Below are positions 10,052-20,163 of a stretch of DNA of 64,000 nucleotides, one piece after another. The position numbers and the translations under genes are program-made. Source of the DNA: Lachnospiraceae bacterium (lineage in GTDB: Bacteria; Bacillota; Clostridia; Lachnospirales; Lachnospiraceae); assembly GCA_017540605.1 (NCBI GenBank), contig JAFYAS010000034.1, forward strand, positions 79,518 through 143,517, in the 5' to 3' direction. The stretch's first letter is position 1; every line of letters starts with the position of its first letter. A model generated the notes under the pieces. It was not told the origin of the DNA. It worked only from the letters and a program-made list of their open reading frames with translations, and did not search any database.

Positions 10052-11250
10052 TGGAATTTACACCTATCGAAGAGGTATTAAAGGATCTAAAGGACGGAAA
10101 GAATGTTGTAGTCCTTGATGATGAGAATAGAGAGAATGAAGGAGATGTGATCTGCGCGGCAGAATTCGCAACTCTTGAGAATGTAAACTTTATGGCAAAG
10201 TATGCAAGGGGACTTATCTGCATGCCTATGTCAAGGGAGTATGTTGAAAAGCTCTGCTTGCCACAGATGGTTGATGTTAATACAGACAATCATTGTACCG
10301 CATTTACCGTATCCATAGATTATAAGGATACGAAGACCGGTATATCAGCAGGGGAGAGATCACTTACCGCTATGATGACCGTGGCTGATGATGTGTCTCC
10401 TACTGATTTTAGAAGACCGGGACATATGTTTCCTCTGCTTGCCAAGGATGGAGGAGTTCTTGAAAGAAACGGTCACACCGAGGCAACAGTTGACCTTATG
10501 AAGGCTGCCGGCCTTAAGCCCGTTGGACTTTGCTGTGAGATCATGAAGGATGACGGTACGATGGCAAGGCTTGAGGATCTTATGGAATTTGCAAGGGTTC
10601 ACTCACTTTCAATCTGTACCATCAAGGATCTTCAAGAATATAGAAGAAAGACTGAGGTTTTGGTTGAATGTGTGGCAACCGCAAAGATGCCCACGAGATA
10701 CGGAGAGTTTTTGATAAAGGGCTTTGTGAACAAGCTAAACGGAGAGCATCATGTGGCACTTATAAAGGGAGATATTTCTGACGGGGAGCCGGTTCTATGC
10801 AGGGTTCATTCAGAGTGTCTGACGGGAGATGCCCTAGGATCAGCAAGATGTGATTGCGGTCAGCAATATGACGCCGCTATGAAGATGATAGCTAAAGAGG
10901 GCAGAGGAGTTCTTCTCTACATGCGTCAGGAGGGCAGAGGAATAGGACTTATCAACAAGATAAAGGCCTATGCACTTCAGGATCAGGGCTACGATACGGT
11001 GGAAGCCAACCTAAAGCTTGGGTTTCCTGAGGATGCCAGAGATTATACCATAGGAAAGCAGATACTTGTGGAGCTTGGAGTTCACAAGATGCGCCTGATG
11101 ACAAACAATCCATTAAAAATGTACGGATTGTCAGGCTATGATCTTGAAATAGTTGAGCGTGTTCCCATAAAGATGGAGCCGGGACCCTATGATGAGTTCT
11201 ACTTAAAGACCAAACAGGACAAGATGGGACATATACTGGATCTTAAGTAA
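10048..11250 (+). CDS. ribBA: Bifunctional DHBP synthase / GTP cyclohydrolase II
   Basis: 400 residues. The N-terminal RibB domain, which makes 3,4-dihydroxy-2-butanone 4-phosphate from ribulose 5-phosphate, shows [10 protein letters not shown] near residue 24 and R-P-G-H near 125. The RibA domain from about 205 on opens GTP; it has the zinc-binding pattern H-S-E-C-L-T-G-D with C-D-C-G, and R-Q-E-G-R-G-I-G-L. Both active sites appear intact. It starts inside the ribD stop (ATGATG, either ATG possible) and its TAA touches an ATG at 11250. Confidence 0.97.
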   Translation: MMEFTPIEEVLKDLKDGKNVVVLDDENRENEGDVICAAEFATLENVNFMAKYARGLICMPMSREYVEKLCLPQMVDVNTDNHCTAFTVSIDYKDTKTGISAGERSLTAMMTVADDVSPTDFRRPGHMFPLLAKDGGVLERNGHTEATVDLMKAAGLKPVGLCCEIMKDDGTMARLEDLMEFARVHSLSICTIKDLQEYRRKTEVLVECVATAKMPTRYGEFLIKGFVNKLNGEHHVALIKGDISDGEPVLCRVHSECLTGDALGSARCDCGQQYDAAMKMIAKEGRGVLLYMRQEGRGIGLINKIKAYALQDQGYDTVEANLKLGFPEDARDYTIGKQILVELGVHKMRLMTNNPLKMYGLSGYDLEIVERVPIKMEPGPYDEFYLKTKQDKMGHILDLK

Positions 11251-11267
11251 TGAAGGAGATAAATAAA

Positions 11268-11732
11268 ATGAAGGTTTTAGAAGGAAAATTAGTTGCAGAG
11301 AATGTGAAGATCGCCATTGTGGCATCAAGGTTCAATGAATTTATTGTATCAAAGCTTATAGGTGGTGCAGTTGACGGTCTTAAAAGACATGATATCCCTG
11401 AAGACAATATCACACTTGCCTGGGTACCCGGAGCATTTGAGATACCTGTGATCGCAAAGAAGCTTGCAAAAAGCGGAAAGTATGATGCAGTGATCTGTCT
11501 TGGAGCGGTTATAAGAGGCGCCACCAGTCACTATGATTATGTGTGCGCGGAGGTTTCAAAGGGCATTGCTCAGGTTTCTTTAGAAACAGAGATTCCTGTG
11601 ATGTTTGGAGTTGTGACCACCGATACCATTGAGCAGGCAATAGAGAGAGCGGGAACAAAGGCGGGAAATAAGGGTTATAACTGTGCCCTTGGCGCCATAG
11701 AGATGTTGAATCTCATCAAAGAGATCGGATAA
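11268..11732 (+). CDS. ribH: 6,7-dimethyl-8-ribityllumazine synthase
   Basis: About 154 residues. Condenses the RibD-derived uracil with the RibB product to the lumazine used by RibE. Signature stretches are V-A-S-R-F-N-E near residue 20, P-G-A-F-E-I-P, and [13 protein letters not shown], which includes the catalytic His. ATG 11268 is chosen over ATG 11250 because AAGGAG at 11253-11258 sits nine bases before it and because the protein then has the usual length. It closes the riboflavin set. Confidence 0.96.
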   Translation: MKVLEGKLVAENVKIAIVASRFNEFIVSKLIGGAVDGLKRHDIPEDNITLAWVPGAFEIPVIAKKLAKSGKYDAVICLGAVIRGATSHYDYVCAEVSKGIAQVSLETEIPVMFGVVTTDTIEQAIERAGTKAGNKGYNCALGAIEMLNLIKEIG

Positions 11733-11736
11733 TAAT

Positions 11737-12537
11737 ATGTCTGCAAAAAGAAGTATCATTTTCCTCGATATCGATGGAACTCTGATATCAGAGGACGGAA
11801 GAAGATATCTTCCCGATAGCGCAAGAGAAGCAATTGCCCGCGCAAGAAAAGCCGGGCATCTTGTTTTTATAAACACCGGTCGTGTTATCATCAATGTGGA
11901 TGCTTTCATAAGAGAGGTGGGCTTTGATGGTTTTGTCTGTGGTTGCGGAACTTATATTACCTTTCATGATGAGGTGCTTTTAAAGCACGAACTTCCTAAG
12001 GAGCTATGCGTGAGAATAGCTGAGAACAATCATAGGTGCAATGTGTTCTCTCTCTATGAGGCATGGGATCTAAACAGCGCTGATGGAAGGATAAAGGCTG
12101 ACAGTTATGCAGCAGAACTTATAGAATATTTTAAGCAAAACGGCAGACCTTTTTTATATGATGTGACGGATCCGATATTTCATTTTGATAAATTTACTGC
12201 CTGGTACAATGAAGACTCTGATACCCGGGGCTTCAAAAAGGGAATAGCAGAGGATTTTGATTTTATTGACAGGGGATCCGGCTTTTGCGAGATCATACCA
12301 AGGGGCTTTTCGAAGGCTACGGGAATAGAGTTTTTGCTTAAAGAGCTTGGCATACCCTGGGAGCAAAGCTATGCCTTCGGTGACAGCAACAATGATCTTG
12401 CTATGTTATCTTACGTGAAAAATAGTGTTGTGATGGCAGCAGCAGGTGACAATCTTAAAGACATGGCAAGCTTCGTCACAAAGGATGTATATGATGATGG
12501 ACTTTACTATGCTTTTTTAAAGCTGGGTCTGATTTAG
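11737..12537 (+). CDS. HAD-superfamily (Cof-type) phosphatase
   Basis: 266 residues. F-L-D-I-D-G-T-L at the N-terminus is HAD motif I with the nucleophile Asp; T-G-R near residue 48 is motif II; K-A-T-G and G-D-S-N-N-D-L-A-M-L near residue 214 are motifs III and IV. The middle cap region matches the Cof/type IIB class acting on small phosphorylated metabolites. Four bases after ribH, so co-transcribed with the riboflavin genes. Dephosphorylation of the ribitylaminouracil phosphate, the step with no dedicated gene in many genomes, is carried out by HAD enzymes in other bacteria; assigning that here is inference from position. Confidence 0.88.
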   Translation: MSAKRSIIFLDIDGTLISEDGRRYLPDSAREAIARARKAGHLVFINTGRVIINVDAFIREVGFDGFVCGCGTYITFHDEVLLKHELPKELCVRIAENNHRCNVFSLYEAWDLNSADGRIKADSYAAELIEYFKQNGRPFLYDVTDPIFHFDKFTAWYNEDSDTRGFKKGIAEDFDFIDRGSGFCEIIPRGFSKATGIEFLLKELGIPWEQSYAFGDSNNDLAMLSYVKNSVVMAAAGDNLKDMASFVTKDVYDDGLYYAFLKLGLI

Positions 12538-12546
12538 ACAGTAACT

Positions 12547-14340
12547 ATGATGGAGAACAACGGCAGACAATTCTATATTGTATTTATTTCAGTGGTGATG
12601 GCATTCATTGTTCTCTTTGGTATCACATTGTTCAATGATAGCTCAGGGAAAAACAGGCTTCTGGTCAAGGAGGAGTCAACCTTTGATTCATCCTGGGCTT
12701 ATAGAGAAAAGCAGGGCTCTGATAAAAAGGTGGATGTCCCGGGGCATGTAGAAATCGAAAAGGGAGAAGAATTGAAGCTTATCAATCGCCTTCCAAAGAG
12801 CATTCCCGACAACATGGTATTGTTGGTTGAGACCGGTTATCAGAGGGTGAGTGTTGAGATCGACGGAGAGGTTTTGCTGAACAATAGCGGTGACAAGGTA
12901 AAGCTGTCTTCTGAGCCCTTTCCGGCATTTTATCAGGTGGATATACCGGATGATGCAGCCGGTGATGAGATAAGTGTTTTGCTTTCCTCTGACAAGAAGA
13001 GTGATAGTGGACAGATAGGAAGGATATTTTTTGGTACCTACGGAGATGTACTTATAAGGCTGATCCTTTCAGATCTGCCACAGACAGTATTTGGTGCATT
13101 GTTCATAATACTTGCAATTATACTGTTTTTTGTAAGAGTTTTACTTGTGCTTCCAAAGAACAAGAGCTATGAACTGAATTATGTAAATTGGCTTATGGGG
13201 CTTTCAGGAATATACCTTGTTTCCACGTCAAGCATAGCTATGCTTATTGCGGGTAATACAGCAAAGCTTTTTGTTGCAAAGCTTGGTGCTGTGCTTCTGA
13301 TCCCCATAGCATATTGTCTCTATCTTTTGGAGACGGCAAGGAAGAAGAAGCTTATCAGATTTATCAATATTGCGATCTATACCTTGTTTGCAAATGTGAT
13401 CATAGCTGTTGTTTTGTCATTCTTTGCCATAGTTGAGGTAGGTATCTATACGCGGATAGCTATATGGGTATTTTTGATCATAACAATAGCCCTCACATTT
13501 TTGATATTGGTTGCGGGAGCAGGCTATAGGATGAAGCATCTCATATATCTTGGCGGTGCGAATATCGTATTCTATGTTTTTGCGATGGTTGAGCTTATAT
13601 TCGATCATACTGAAAGATTTGTAAGCTATAGGGGCCTCCCCTTAGGTATTGGTATCATTATATGGATATTGATGATCGCATTTCATACTGAAGCAAGGCT
13701 TGTCTACGGCATTAAGAGAGAGAGAGAAGCAGCTAAACAATCAAAGAGAAAGGAAAAGCTTGGACTTTTAAGAAGCCTCAATCCCGATTCTATATTTTCA
13801 GGCTTTGCCAGTCTTCTTTCCATGATGAAGGAGGGGGATAAGGAAGCTCCCAGATTTCTTGTTGAGATTTCTGATTATGTGAGGATGCGTTTCAATCATA
13901 TTCAGTATGATGAGAACAAGGTTGTTGATTTTTCTGAGGAAATGAGGGGAATTCTTTCGGTACTTGATATCTCTATGAGAAAGAGTAAAAGCTTCTCTTA
14001 TGAGACCGAATTTAAGGCAGTTGATTTTAAGGTGCCGTTTGGAAGTATAATTGCATTTGTTGACAATGCCATTATCCATGGGGCAGCAGAGGGCAAGATA
14101 CATATCTCTGTTAAAAGCTATGAAACTGATATGGGTTATGTCATACAGATAGCTGATACAGGCAAAGGCTTCTTGGTTGAAGAGATAAAAAGCAGAGGGG
14201 AATATGGAATACTAAACTCAATAGACAGACTGAATTCACTTTGCGGTGCAGAGGTGGATCTAAGAAGCAAGGAAGGCCAGGGAACGGTAGCCACCGTAAA
14301 GATTTACGATAAGAGGGAAAAAGAAAAGGAAAATGGCTGA
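12547..14340 (+). CDS. Membrane sensor-kinase-like protein, phospho-acceptor His missing
   Basis: 597 residues. One membrane helix at about residues 9-28, an outside beta-rich domain to about 175, then about seven membrane helices to about 385, a topology like 7TM sensor (7TMR-DISM) proteins. The cytoplasmic part resembles LytS-type kinases: the region matching N-P-H-F-L-F-N reads N-P-D-S-I-F-S, with Asp 414 where the phospho-acceptor His belongs. The ATPase part keeps the N-box (D-N-A-I-I-H-G, Asn about 507), D-T-G-K-G-F and a G-I-L-N-S-I-D-R-L ending. It may bind ATP without autophosphorylating, or use another residue. No response regulator is adjacent. Starts 9 bases after the HAD gene; ends overlapping the next gene by 8 bases. 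Confidence 0.8.
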   Translation: MMENNGRQFYIVFISVVMAFIVLFGITLFNDSSGKNRLLVKEESTFDSSWAYREKQGSDKKVDVPGHVEIEKGEELKLINRLPKSIPDNMVLLVETGYQRVSVEIDGEVLLNNSGDKVKLSSEPFPAFYQVDIPDDAAGDEISVLLSSDKKSDSGQIGRIFFGTYGDVLIRLILSDLPQTVFGALFIILAIILFFVRVLLVLPKNKSYELNYVNWLMGLSGIYLVSTSSIAMLIAGNTAKLFVAKLGAVLLIPIAYCLYLLETARKKKLIRFINIAIYTLFANVIIAVVLSFFAIVEVGIYTRIAIWVFLIITIALTFLILVAGAGYRMKHLIYLGGANIVFYVFAMVELIFDHTERFVSYRGLPLGIGIIIWILMIAFHTEARLVYGIKREREAAKQSKRKEKLGLLRSLNPDSIFSGFASLLSMMKEGDKEAPRFLVEISDYVRMRFNHIQYDENKVVDFSEEMRGILSVLDISMRKSKSFSYETEFKAVDFKVPFGSIIAFVDNAIIHGAAEGKIHISVKSYETDMGYVIQIADTGKGFLVEEIKSRGEYGILNSIDRLNSLCGAEVDLRSKEGQGTVATVKIYDKREKEKENG

Positions 14341-15139
14341 TAACGAAAAAATAGGTTTTTTTGAACAATTTTATATTTCTATAGTGAAGAGGAAGGATTA
14401 TACCAAGCTTTCAAAGCTTAAGGGAGGAAGCCATTTTATATATCTTCTGGGCATCACTTTTTTACTTGTGTTGATCGTCTATGTGATTCCTCTCGCAGGA
14501 TTACTTGCAAGGATAGGAGGCTTTTCCAATTTCTTTCTTACAAGGCTTCCTGCATTTAAGATCGTGGATGGTGAGTTCTCCATAGAGACACCTATGGATT
14601 TTACGGTGAATTCCCTTCATATTGTAGCAGATTCCTCGGTTGATACATATTCGACATTGGTGGTGTCTGAGGACAAGCTTCCGTCAGTATATTTTGGAAA
14701 AAAGGGAATGACATCCAATATGGGAATTGTTCCCATGACATTTACCTATACTATGCTTGGAATTAGTAATATCGACAATCAGACTGTGGCGGCAAGCTCC
14801 GGTAGTTTTTATATGCTACTAACTTTTTCCGGACTTATAGAGTGGGTTGTACTCATGGGAAGCTACGTGTTTATGGCGCTTGTTTTTGCACTTTTTTCTA
14901 TTCCGGTCAATAAAATGGTGAAGGCGAATTTGAGCTTTGGTAAGCTTTTTGCCCTTGCTCTTTATGCGGAAACTGTTTTTGCTCTTGTCAGCAGGATAGC
15001 TATGTATTTTTCGGGAAATATGTTATTCCTGATTATTTCAGCAGTTTCCATCATAATATCCATGCGTTCACTTAATGTAGCTATCATGTATCATAGTCCA
15101 AATCCCCCAAGGAGTCCTTTTGATGATATGAATGAATAA
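14333..15139 (+). CDS. DUF1189-like membrane protein
   Basis: 268 residues with about four to five membrane helices. The start F-F-E-Q-F-Y-I-S-I, then K-D-Y-T-K-L and a first helix near residues 36-58, resembles DUF1189 proteins of Firmicutes; a long outside loop (about residues 70-155) precedes the C-terminal helices. Function unknown. It overlaps the upstream kinase-like gene by 8 bases (translational coupling), so the two may work together at the membrane. Confidence 0.6.
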   Translation: MADNEKIGFFEQFYISIVKRKDYTKLSKLKGGSHFIYLLGITFLLVLIVYVIPLAGLLARIGGFSNFFLTRLPAFKIVDGEFSIETPMDFTVNSLHIVADSSVDTYSTLVVSEDKLPSVYFGKKGMTSNMGIVPMTFTYTMLGISNIDNQTVAASSGSFYMLLTFSGLIEWVVLMGSYVFMALVFALFSIPVNKMVKANLSFGKLFALALYAETVFALVSRIAMYFSGNMLFLIISAVSIIISMRSLNVAIMYHSPNPPRSPFDDMNE

Positions 15140-15153
15140 AGGAAGGTATTTTT

Positions 15154-15651
15154 ATGGAAATAGAAAAGAAGTTTTTGATAAAGAAATATCCTGAGAATCT
15201 GAGACTTTATCCCTGCGTTGAGATAGAGCAGGTATATGTGCTGACGGATCCTGTCATTCGTGCAAGAAGAAGAGATGATGAATATATCCTTACCATCAAG
15301 GGACAGGGTATGATGGTTAGGGAGGAGCATGAGCTTCCGCTAAATGATGAAGGCTATTATAAGCTCTTAAAAAAAGCAGAGGGCAATGTGATCTCAAAGA
15401 CAAGATATATGATCCCTGATGACAATGGCTACACCATAGAGCTTGATATTTTCCACGACGCTTTTGACGGACTTGTGATAGCGGAGGTTGAATTTCCTAA
15501 TGTGGAAAGTGCCGAAGGATATACACCTCCCGAATGGTTTTTAAGAGAGGTAACGACGGACAGGAGATTTCACAATTCCAATCTCTGTTCCATGAAAAAA
15601 GAAGAGATTACGGAAATGATAAATGAAGTGGGTACAGTTAAGGAGGTATAA
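15154..15651 (+). CDS. CYTH-domain protein (triphosphate-binding family)
   Basis: 165 residues. The N-terminal M-E-I-E-K-K-F-L gives the ExExK signature of CYTH phosphohydrolases and cyclases, followed by R-A-R-R-R and T-I-K-G, E-E-H-E and E-L-D-I-F, E-V-E-F strand motifs lining the tunnel. Family members hydrolyse inorganic triphosphate or other triphosphates with a divalent metal; substrate cannot be assigned. Good ribosome site (AAGGAAGG). Sits 14 bases after the DUF1189-like gene and 2 bases before the DJ-1 gene. Confidence 0.88.
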   Translation: MEIEKKFLIKKYPENLRLYPCVEIEQVYVLTDPVIRARRRDDEYILTIKGQGMMVREEHELPLNDEGYYKLLKKAEGNVISKTRYMIPDDNGYTIELDIFHDAFDGLVIAEVEFPNVESAEGYTPPEWFLREVTTDRRFHNSNLCSMKKEEITEMINEVGTVKEV

Positions 15652-15653
15652 GA

Positions 15654-16199
15654 ATGAGCAAGGTATATTTGTTTTTGGCAGAAGGTAACGAAGAGATCGA
15701 GGCATTGACTGTTGTTGATCTTTTAAGAAGAGCGGGAATAGATCTTAAGACCGTTTCTATCGGAGAGGATAAGAGGGTGACAGGCTCACATAATATTTCA
15801 TATTATGCGGATATCACATTGGATGAAGCTTCAGATACCGCGGATATGCTTGTTCTTCCCGGAGGTATGCCGGGTACAAGGTATCTTGGTGAATGTGAAA
15901 AGCTTATGTCTATGGTAAAGAAACAGTATGAGGAAGGAAGATATGTTGCTGCTATATGTGCGGCCCCAACAGTATTTGGAAATCTTGGAATACTTGATGA
16001 TAAGAAGGCTACCTGCTATCCCGGAATGATGGATAAGTTAATAGCAAAGGAAAAGCTTACCGACAGTGTTGTGGTTGACGGCAATGTGATAACCAGCAGA
16101 GGTCTTGGAACTGCCATTGATTTTTCGCTTAAGATGATCGAGCTTTTGATCTCAAAGGAGAAAGCGGACGAGATAGCTACAAGTGTGGTTTATAAATAA
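15654..16199 (+). CDS. DJ-1/PfpI family protein (YajL-like)
   Basis: 181 residues. Conserved Glu in the G-N-E-E-I-E-A stretch at about residues 11-17, L-P-G-G-M-P-G near 71, and the nucleophile elbow A-I-C-A-A-P with reactive Cys near residue 103. This is the DJ-1 class, linked to protein or metabolite deglycation and oxidative stress; exact activity in this protein is not determinable. AGGAGG stands just before the ATG, three bases after the CYTH stop. Confidence 0.9.
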   Translation: MSKVYLFLAEGNEEIEALTVVDLLRRAGIDLKTVSIGEDKRVTGSHNISYYADITLDEASDTADMLVLPGGMPGTRYLGECEKLMSMVKKQYEEGRYVAAICAAPTVFGNLGILDDKKATCYPGMMDKLIAKEKLTDSVVVDGNVITSRGLGTAIDFSLKMIELLISKEKADEIATSVVYK

Positions 16200-16202
16200 T
16201 TT

Positions 16203-18650
16203 ATGGAAATGATCAAGATATCCGTCAGAAATCTGGTGGAATTCATACTACGTGAAGGTGATATTGATAACAGAAGAGGAACCGGTTCTGCCGAGGATGC
16301 TATGCAGGAGGGAAGCAGGATGCATAGAAAGATCCAAAGCAGTCAGGGTTCCTCTTATCGTGCTGAGGTTTCTCTTTCGGATATGATAAGCTTTGATGAT
16401 TTTTGTCTGACTGTGGAAGGACGCGCCGATGGTATCATTACAGAAAAAGATCAGGTCATTGTAGATGAGATCAAATGTATGTATAGGAATGTGTATGAGA
16501 TGAAGGAGCCTATCGCCATTCATCTTGCCCAAGCAAAATGCTATGCCTATATCTATGCTAAACAAAATGAACTAAAGACCATTTCCGTACAGATGACCTA
16601 TTGTAATCTTGAGACAGAATATATTAAGCGCTTCACAGAAGATTATTCCTTTGAAGAGCTTAACAAATGGTTTTTGGAGATTATAGAAAAATACAGCCGG
16701 TTTGCAAAATGGGAGATAGATCATAAAAGGAATAGGGATATATCTATTGCACCCCTTACATTTCCCTTTGAATATCGTAAGGGACAAAAGGAGATGACGG
16801 CTTCGGTATATCATTCCATCAATGAGAAGTTGAATCTTTTTGTTCAGGCTCCAACAGGTATCGGAAAGACTATGGCGGCTATCTTTCCATCGGTGAAGGC
16901 CATCGGTGAAGGAAAGGCTGAAAAGCTTTTTTATCTCACGGCAAAAACGGCCCTTTCACATGTGGCCATCGGAACCTTCAACACTCTGATAAAAAAGGGG
17001 CTTGATATAGTTGCCATCTCCATCACGGCAAAGGAAAAATGTTGTCCCATGGAGGAGTGCGAATGTAATCCGGATGTCTGCCCTTATGCAAAGGGGCACT
17101 ACGACAGAGTGAATGATGCCATGCTTGATATCATGGGACACGAGAAGATGATCACCTTAGAGTCTATTCTTTCATATTCCGAAAAGCATCAGGTCTGTCC
17201 CTTTGAATTCGAGCTTGATGTAAGTCTGTTTTCTGATGCATTGATCTGCGATTACAATTATGTATTTGATCCAACCGTCTGCCTTAAAAGGTATTTTGGA
17301 GAGGGCAGCAACGGGGAGTATATCTTCCTTGTGGATGAAGCACACAATCTTGTAGACAGAGCAAGAGGCATGTATTCGGCTCCTCTTTACAAAGAGGATT
17401 TTATGGAGGTAAAAAAAATCCTTTCCGATGATTTTGATGAGAGGTTTAGGGAAAAGGAAAAGCGTGATGCATATAAAAAATTAAAGAACATTGATGACGA
17501 TACGATGATGACCCTTGAGATGAATGAGAGAAAACTTATCTCGGCTCTTAAGGAGAGCAATAAGCTTCTTTTGAATCTTAAAAGAAGGTGTGAGAGCTAT
17601 CAAGTTGTTGACAGCTCTGCTGATATTGCTAGCGTTAATGATTTATATAATAAGCTTCTTACGGTGATGAGTGCATATTCAAGCTTTCTTGAGAAGGAGA
17701 AGGATGTCCCCGAAAGGGAAAAGGTTTTAAATCTGTATTTTGATCTTATGCATTTTGTAAATATGTATGAAGTAATGAACAGTAAAAGTGTTATTTACTA
17801 TGAACAGCAGGATCAAAAATTCATGCTAAAGCTTTTTAATGTAGATCCTTCAGATCACCTGCTGGAAAGACTTGAAAAAGCAAGAGCAACTGTGTTTTTT
17901 TCTGCCACAATGTTACCTATCCATTATTATAAGGAGCTTCTTACGGGGAATACTGATACTCCTGCGATCTATCTTACATCGCCCTTTGATCCTAAAAAAC
18001 GAAGGATACTTATCGGGCGCGATGTAAGCTCGCTCTATAAGAGACGTACCCATGAGGAGTTCAAAAAATATGCTGAATATATCAAAACTATATGTGAGGC
18101 AAGGAAGGGCAACTATATGGTATTCTTCCCCTCTTATCGTATGCTTGAGGATTGCCTTGAGGTTCTTTATGAGATCGGATTTCCCGAAGGGCTTAAGCCT
18201 ATCATACAAACAGCGAATATGAGTGAGACGGAAAGAAAGGATTTTCTTTTGGCCTTTGAAAGGGAGGATGATCTGATTGCCTTTTGCATATTAGGTGGCA
18301 TATTCTCCGAGGGCATCGATCTTGTGGGAGAAAGACTTATAGGAGCCCTGATAGTAGGTACGGGAATCCCTATGGTATGTAATGAAAATGAGATACTAAA
18401 GAATCATTTTGATGATATGAACGGTAATGGTTTTGATTATGCCTACAGATTTCCCGGGATGAACAAGGTAGAGCAGGCAGCAGGAAGAGTTATAAGAACC
18501 GAGGAGGATATGGGAGTGATCTGTCTTTTGGATGAAAGATTTGTTTATGGAGAAACCATAAAGCTTTTTCCTGCAGAGTGGTCTGATTATGCGGTGGTTG
18601 ACAGGAATAATATTAAAAATACTGTGCAGGATTTTTGGGGTGAAAAGTAG
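16203..18650 (+). CDS. PD-(D/E)XK nuclease-like domain fused to Rad3/DinG-type helicase
   Basis: 815 residues. Residues about 40-150 fit a RecB/Cas4-like nuclease fold: G-R-A-D (Asp 76) and D-E-I-K (Glu 89, Lys 91), then Q-A-K-C-Y-A-Y. The helicase part has Walker A A-P-T-G-I-G-K-T (Lys about 222), a Cys cluster C-C-P-M-E-E-C-E-C..C-P at about 280-294 that should hold an iron-sulfur cluster as in XPD/DinG, the D-E-A-H box at 378, F-S-A-T-M, and C-terminal motifs G-I-F-S-E-G-I-D and Q-A-A-G-R-V-I-R. Expected role: DNA helicase in repair, tracking 5' to 3', with possible nuclease cutting. Starts three bases after the DJ-1 gene (ATG 16203 or 16209). Confidence 0.88.
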   Translation: MEMIKISVRNLVEFILREGDIDNRRGTGSAEDAMQEGSRMHRKIQSSQGSSYRAEVSLSDMISFDDFCLTVEGRADGIITEKDQVIVDEIKCMYRNVYEMKEPIAIHLAQAKCYAYIYAKQNELKTISVQMTYCNLETEYIKRFTEDYSFEELNKWFLEIIEKYSRFAKWEIDHKRNRDISIAPLTFPFEYRKGQKEMTASVYHSINEKLNLFVQAPTGIGKTMAAIFPSVKAIGEGKAEKLFYLTAKTALSHVAIGTFNTLIKKGLDIVAISITAKEKCCPMEECECNPDVCPYAKGHYDRVNDAMLDIMGHEKMITLESILSYSEKHQVCPFEFELDVSLFSDALICDYNYVFDPTVCLKRYFGEGSNGEYIFLVDEAHNLVDRARGMYSAPLYKEDFMEVKKILSDDFDERFREKEKRDAYKKLKNIDDDTMMTLEMNERKLISALKESNKLLLNLKRRCESYQVVDSSADIASVNDLYNKLLTVMSAYSSFLEKEKDVPEREKVLNLYFDLMHFVNMYEVMNSKSVIYYEQQDQKFMLKLFNVDPSDHLLERLEKARATVFFSATMLPIHYYKELLTGNTDTPAIYLTSPFDPKKRRILIGRDVSSLYKRRTHEEFKKYAEYIKTICEARKGNYMVFFPSYRMLEDCLEVLYEIGFPEGLKPIIQTANMSETERKDFLLAFEREDDLIAFCILGGIFSEGIDLVGERLIGALIVGTGIPMVCNENEILKNHFDDMNGNGFDYAYRFPGMNKVEQAAGRVIRTEEDMGVICLLDERFVYGETIKLFPAEWSDYAVVDRNNIKNTVQDFWGEK

Positions 18651-18772
18651 TTGTGGAGTTTTTTTGTTCATTGTGATAAAATATACTGTGTGTTGATTAT
18701 TGCGATGTAGCAACCGGGGTAACTTTAGAACGGTTATCAACCTGGTAACATTTTAAGGAGTATTTGCTTATT

Positions 18773-20140
18773 ATGGAAAATATGACAGTCAATGATATTG
18801 TAAAAGCCACGGGAGGAAGTCTTCTTGTCGGAGCTTTGGATGTACCTGTCTGTGATTTTTGTATTGATTCGAGAGATGTAAAGGAAGGGGATCTTTTTGT
18901 TCCCATTATAGGAGAAAAGGTGGATGGACATAAGTTCATTCCGGATATCATAAATACGGCGGCAGCTACACTTGCATCCGAGGATATTGATCTAAATGGT
19001 ATTGACAAGCCTGTTATAAGAGTTGAAGATTCCGTAAAAGCGATGCAGGATATCGCTCACTATATAAGAAACAGGATATCACCTGTGGTGGTGGGAGTTA
19101 CCGGAAGTGTCGGAAAGACAACCACCAGAGAGATGATAGCGGCAGCTCTTTCTACCGGAAAAAAGACATATCAGACCCAGAGGAATTTCAATTCACAGAT
19201 CGGTCTTCCAATCGCTATAAGTCGTATAGGCTCTGATTGTGAGGCTGCTGTTTTAGAGATGGGTATGAGTGAGAAGGGACAGATTGAGATCCTTTCTGAT
19301 CTTGCGAAGCCTCATATGGCGGTAGTGACGACCATAGGTGTAGCTCATATAGAGTTTCTTGGTTCACAGGAGAATATTAGAACCGAAAAGCTTTCTATCA
19401 TTTCTCATATGGATAAGGATGGGATTCTTTTCCTAAACGGTGATGATCCTATGCTTTCTGAGATGAAGGACAAGATGCCATGTAAGACCATATTTTACGG
19501 TACCTCTGATTGGTGCGATTTCTATGCCAAGGATATAGAGTTCGGAAGAAGTAAGACAAGCTTTACGGTAGTGCATGGTGATGAAGAGACTACCGTTACC
19601 TTGAACTCATTGGGTAAGCATAACGTTGCCAACTGCGTTGCCGCTATGGCAGTTGCTTATGAGAACGGTATTCCTATGGAGATATCAAGGGATGCCTTCC
19701 CTGATTTTGAAGGACAGCGTTTAAAGATCATAGAGAGGGAAGGAAAGTTTACCATCATCGACGATACCTACAACGCCAGTACAACCTCTATGAAGGCCAG
19801 TATAGATGTGCTTTCGGATCGTCCCTGCTATGGTAAAAGATATGCAGTCCTCGGTGATATGTTCGAGCTTGGCCCTGATGAGGTGAAGTACCATCTTGAG
19901 GTTGGAGCTTATGCTGCAAAGAGAAACATCAATGAGGTCATCTGTGTAGGAGAGCTTGCAAAGAATTATAAAAAGGCTATTGATGAAGCGGATACGAAGG
20001 TTAAGGCTTATTCATTTATGGATAAGGAGGAGGCAGCTTTTTATCTTGTTTCGTTGATGAAACCCGAGGATGTGGTGCTTGTAAAAGCATCCAATGGAAT
20101 GAAACTTAGCTCGGTAGTGGACATCTTAAAATCGAGCTGA
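18773..20140 (+). CDS. murF: UDP-MurNAc-tripeptide--D-alanyl-D-alanine ligase
   Basis: 455 residues. Adds D-Ala-D-Ala to the peptidoglycan precursor with ATP. The N-terminal substrate domain has [11 protein letters not shown] near residue 29, the ATP loop [10 protein letters not shown] near residue 110, then [14 protein letters not shown] and [12 protein letters not shown], and L-G-D-M-F-E-L-G in the C-terminal domain. ATG 18773 is preferred; AAGGAG at 18755-18760 is 12 bases away, and a TTG at 18764 is too close to it. It stands apart from other mur genes; about 120 bases upstream hold TGTGATAAAAT at 18673-18682 that may be its -10 region. Confidence 0.95.
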   Translation: MENMTVNDIVKATGGSLLVGALDVPVCDFCIDSRDVKEGDLFVPIIGEKVDGHKFIPDIINTAAATLASEDIDLNGIDKPVIRVEDSVKAMQDIAHYIRNRISPVVVGVTGSVGKTTTREMIAAALSTGKKTYQTQRNFNSQIGLPIAISRIGSDCEAAVLEMGMSEKGQIEILSDLAKPHMAVVTTIGVAHIEFLGSQENIRTEKLSIISHMDKDGILFLNGDDPMLSEMKDKMPCKTIFYGTSDWCDFYAKDIEFGRSKTSFTVVHGDEETTVTLNSLGKHNVANCVAAMAVAYENGIPMEISRDAFPDFEGQRLKIIEREGKFTIIDDTYNASTTSMKASIDVLSDRPCYGKRYAVLGDMFELGPDEVKYHLEVGAYAAKRNINEVICVGELAKNYKKAIDEADTKVKAYSFMDKEEAAFYLVSLMKPEDVVLVKASNGMKLSSVVDILKSS

Positions 20141-20163
20141 AGATAAAAAAGGAGGAAGTATTT

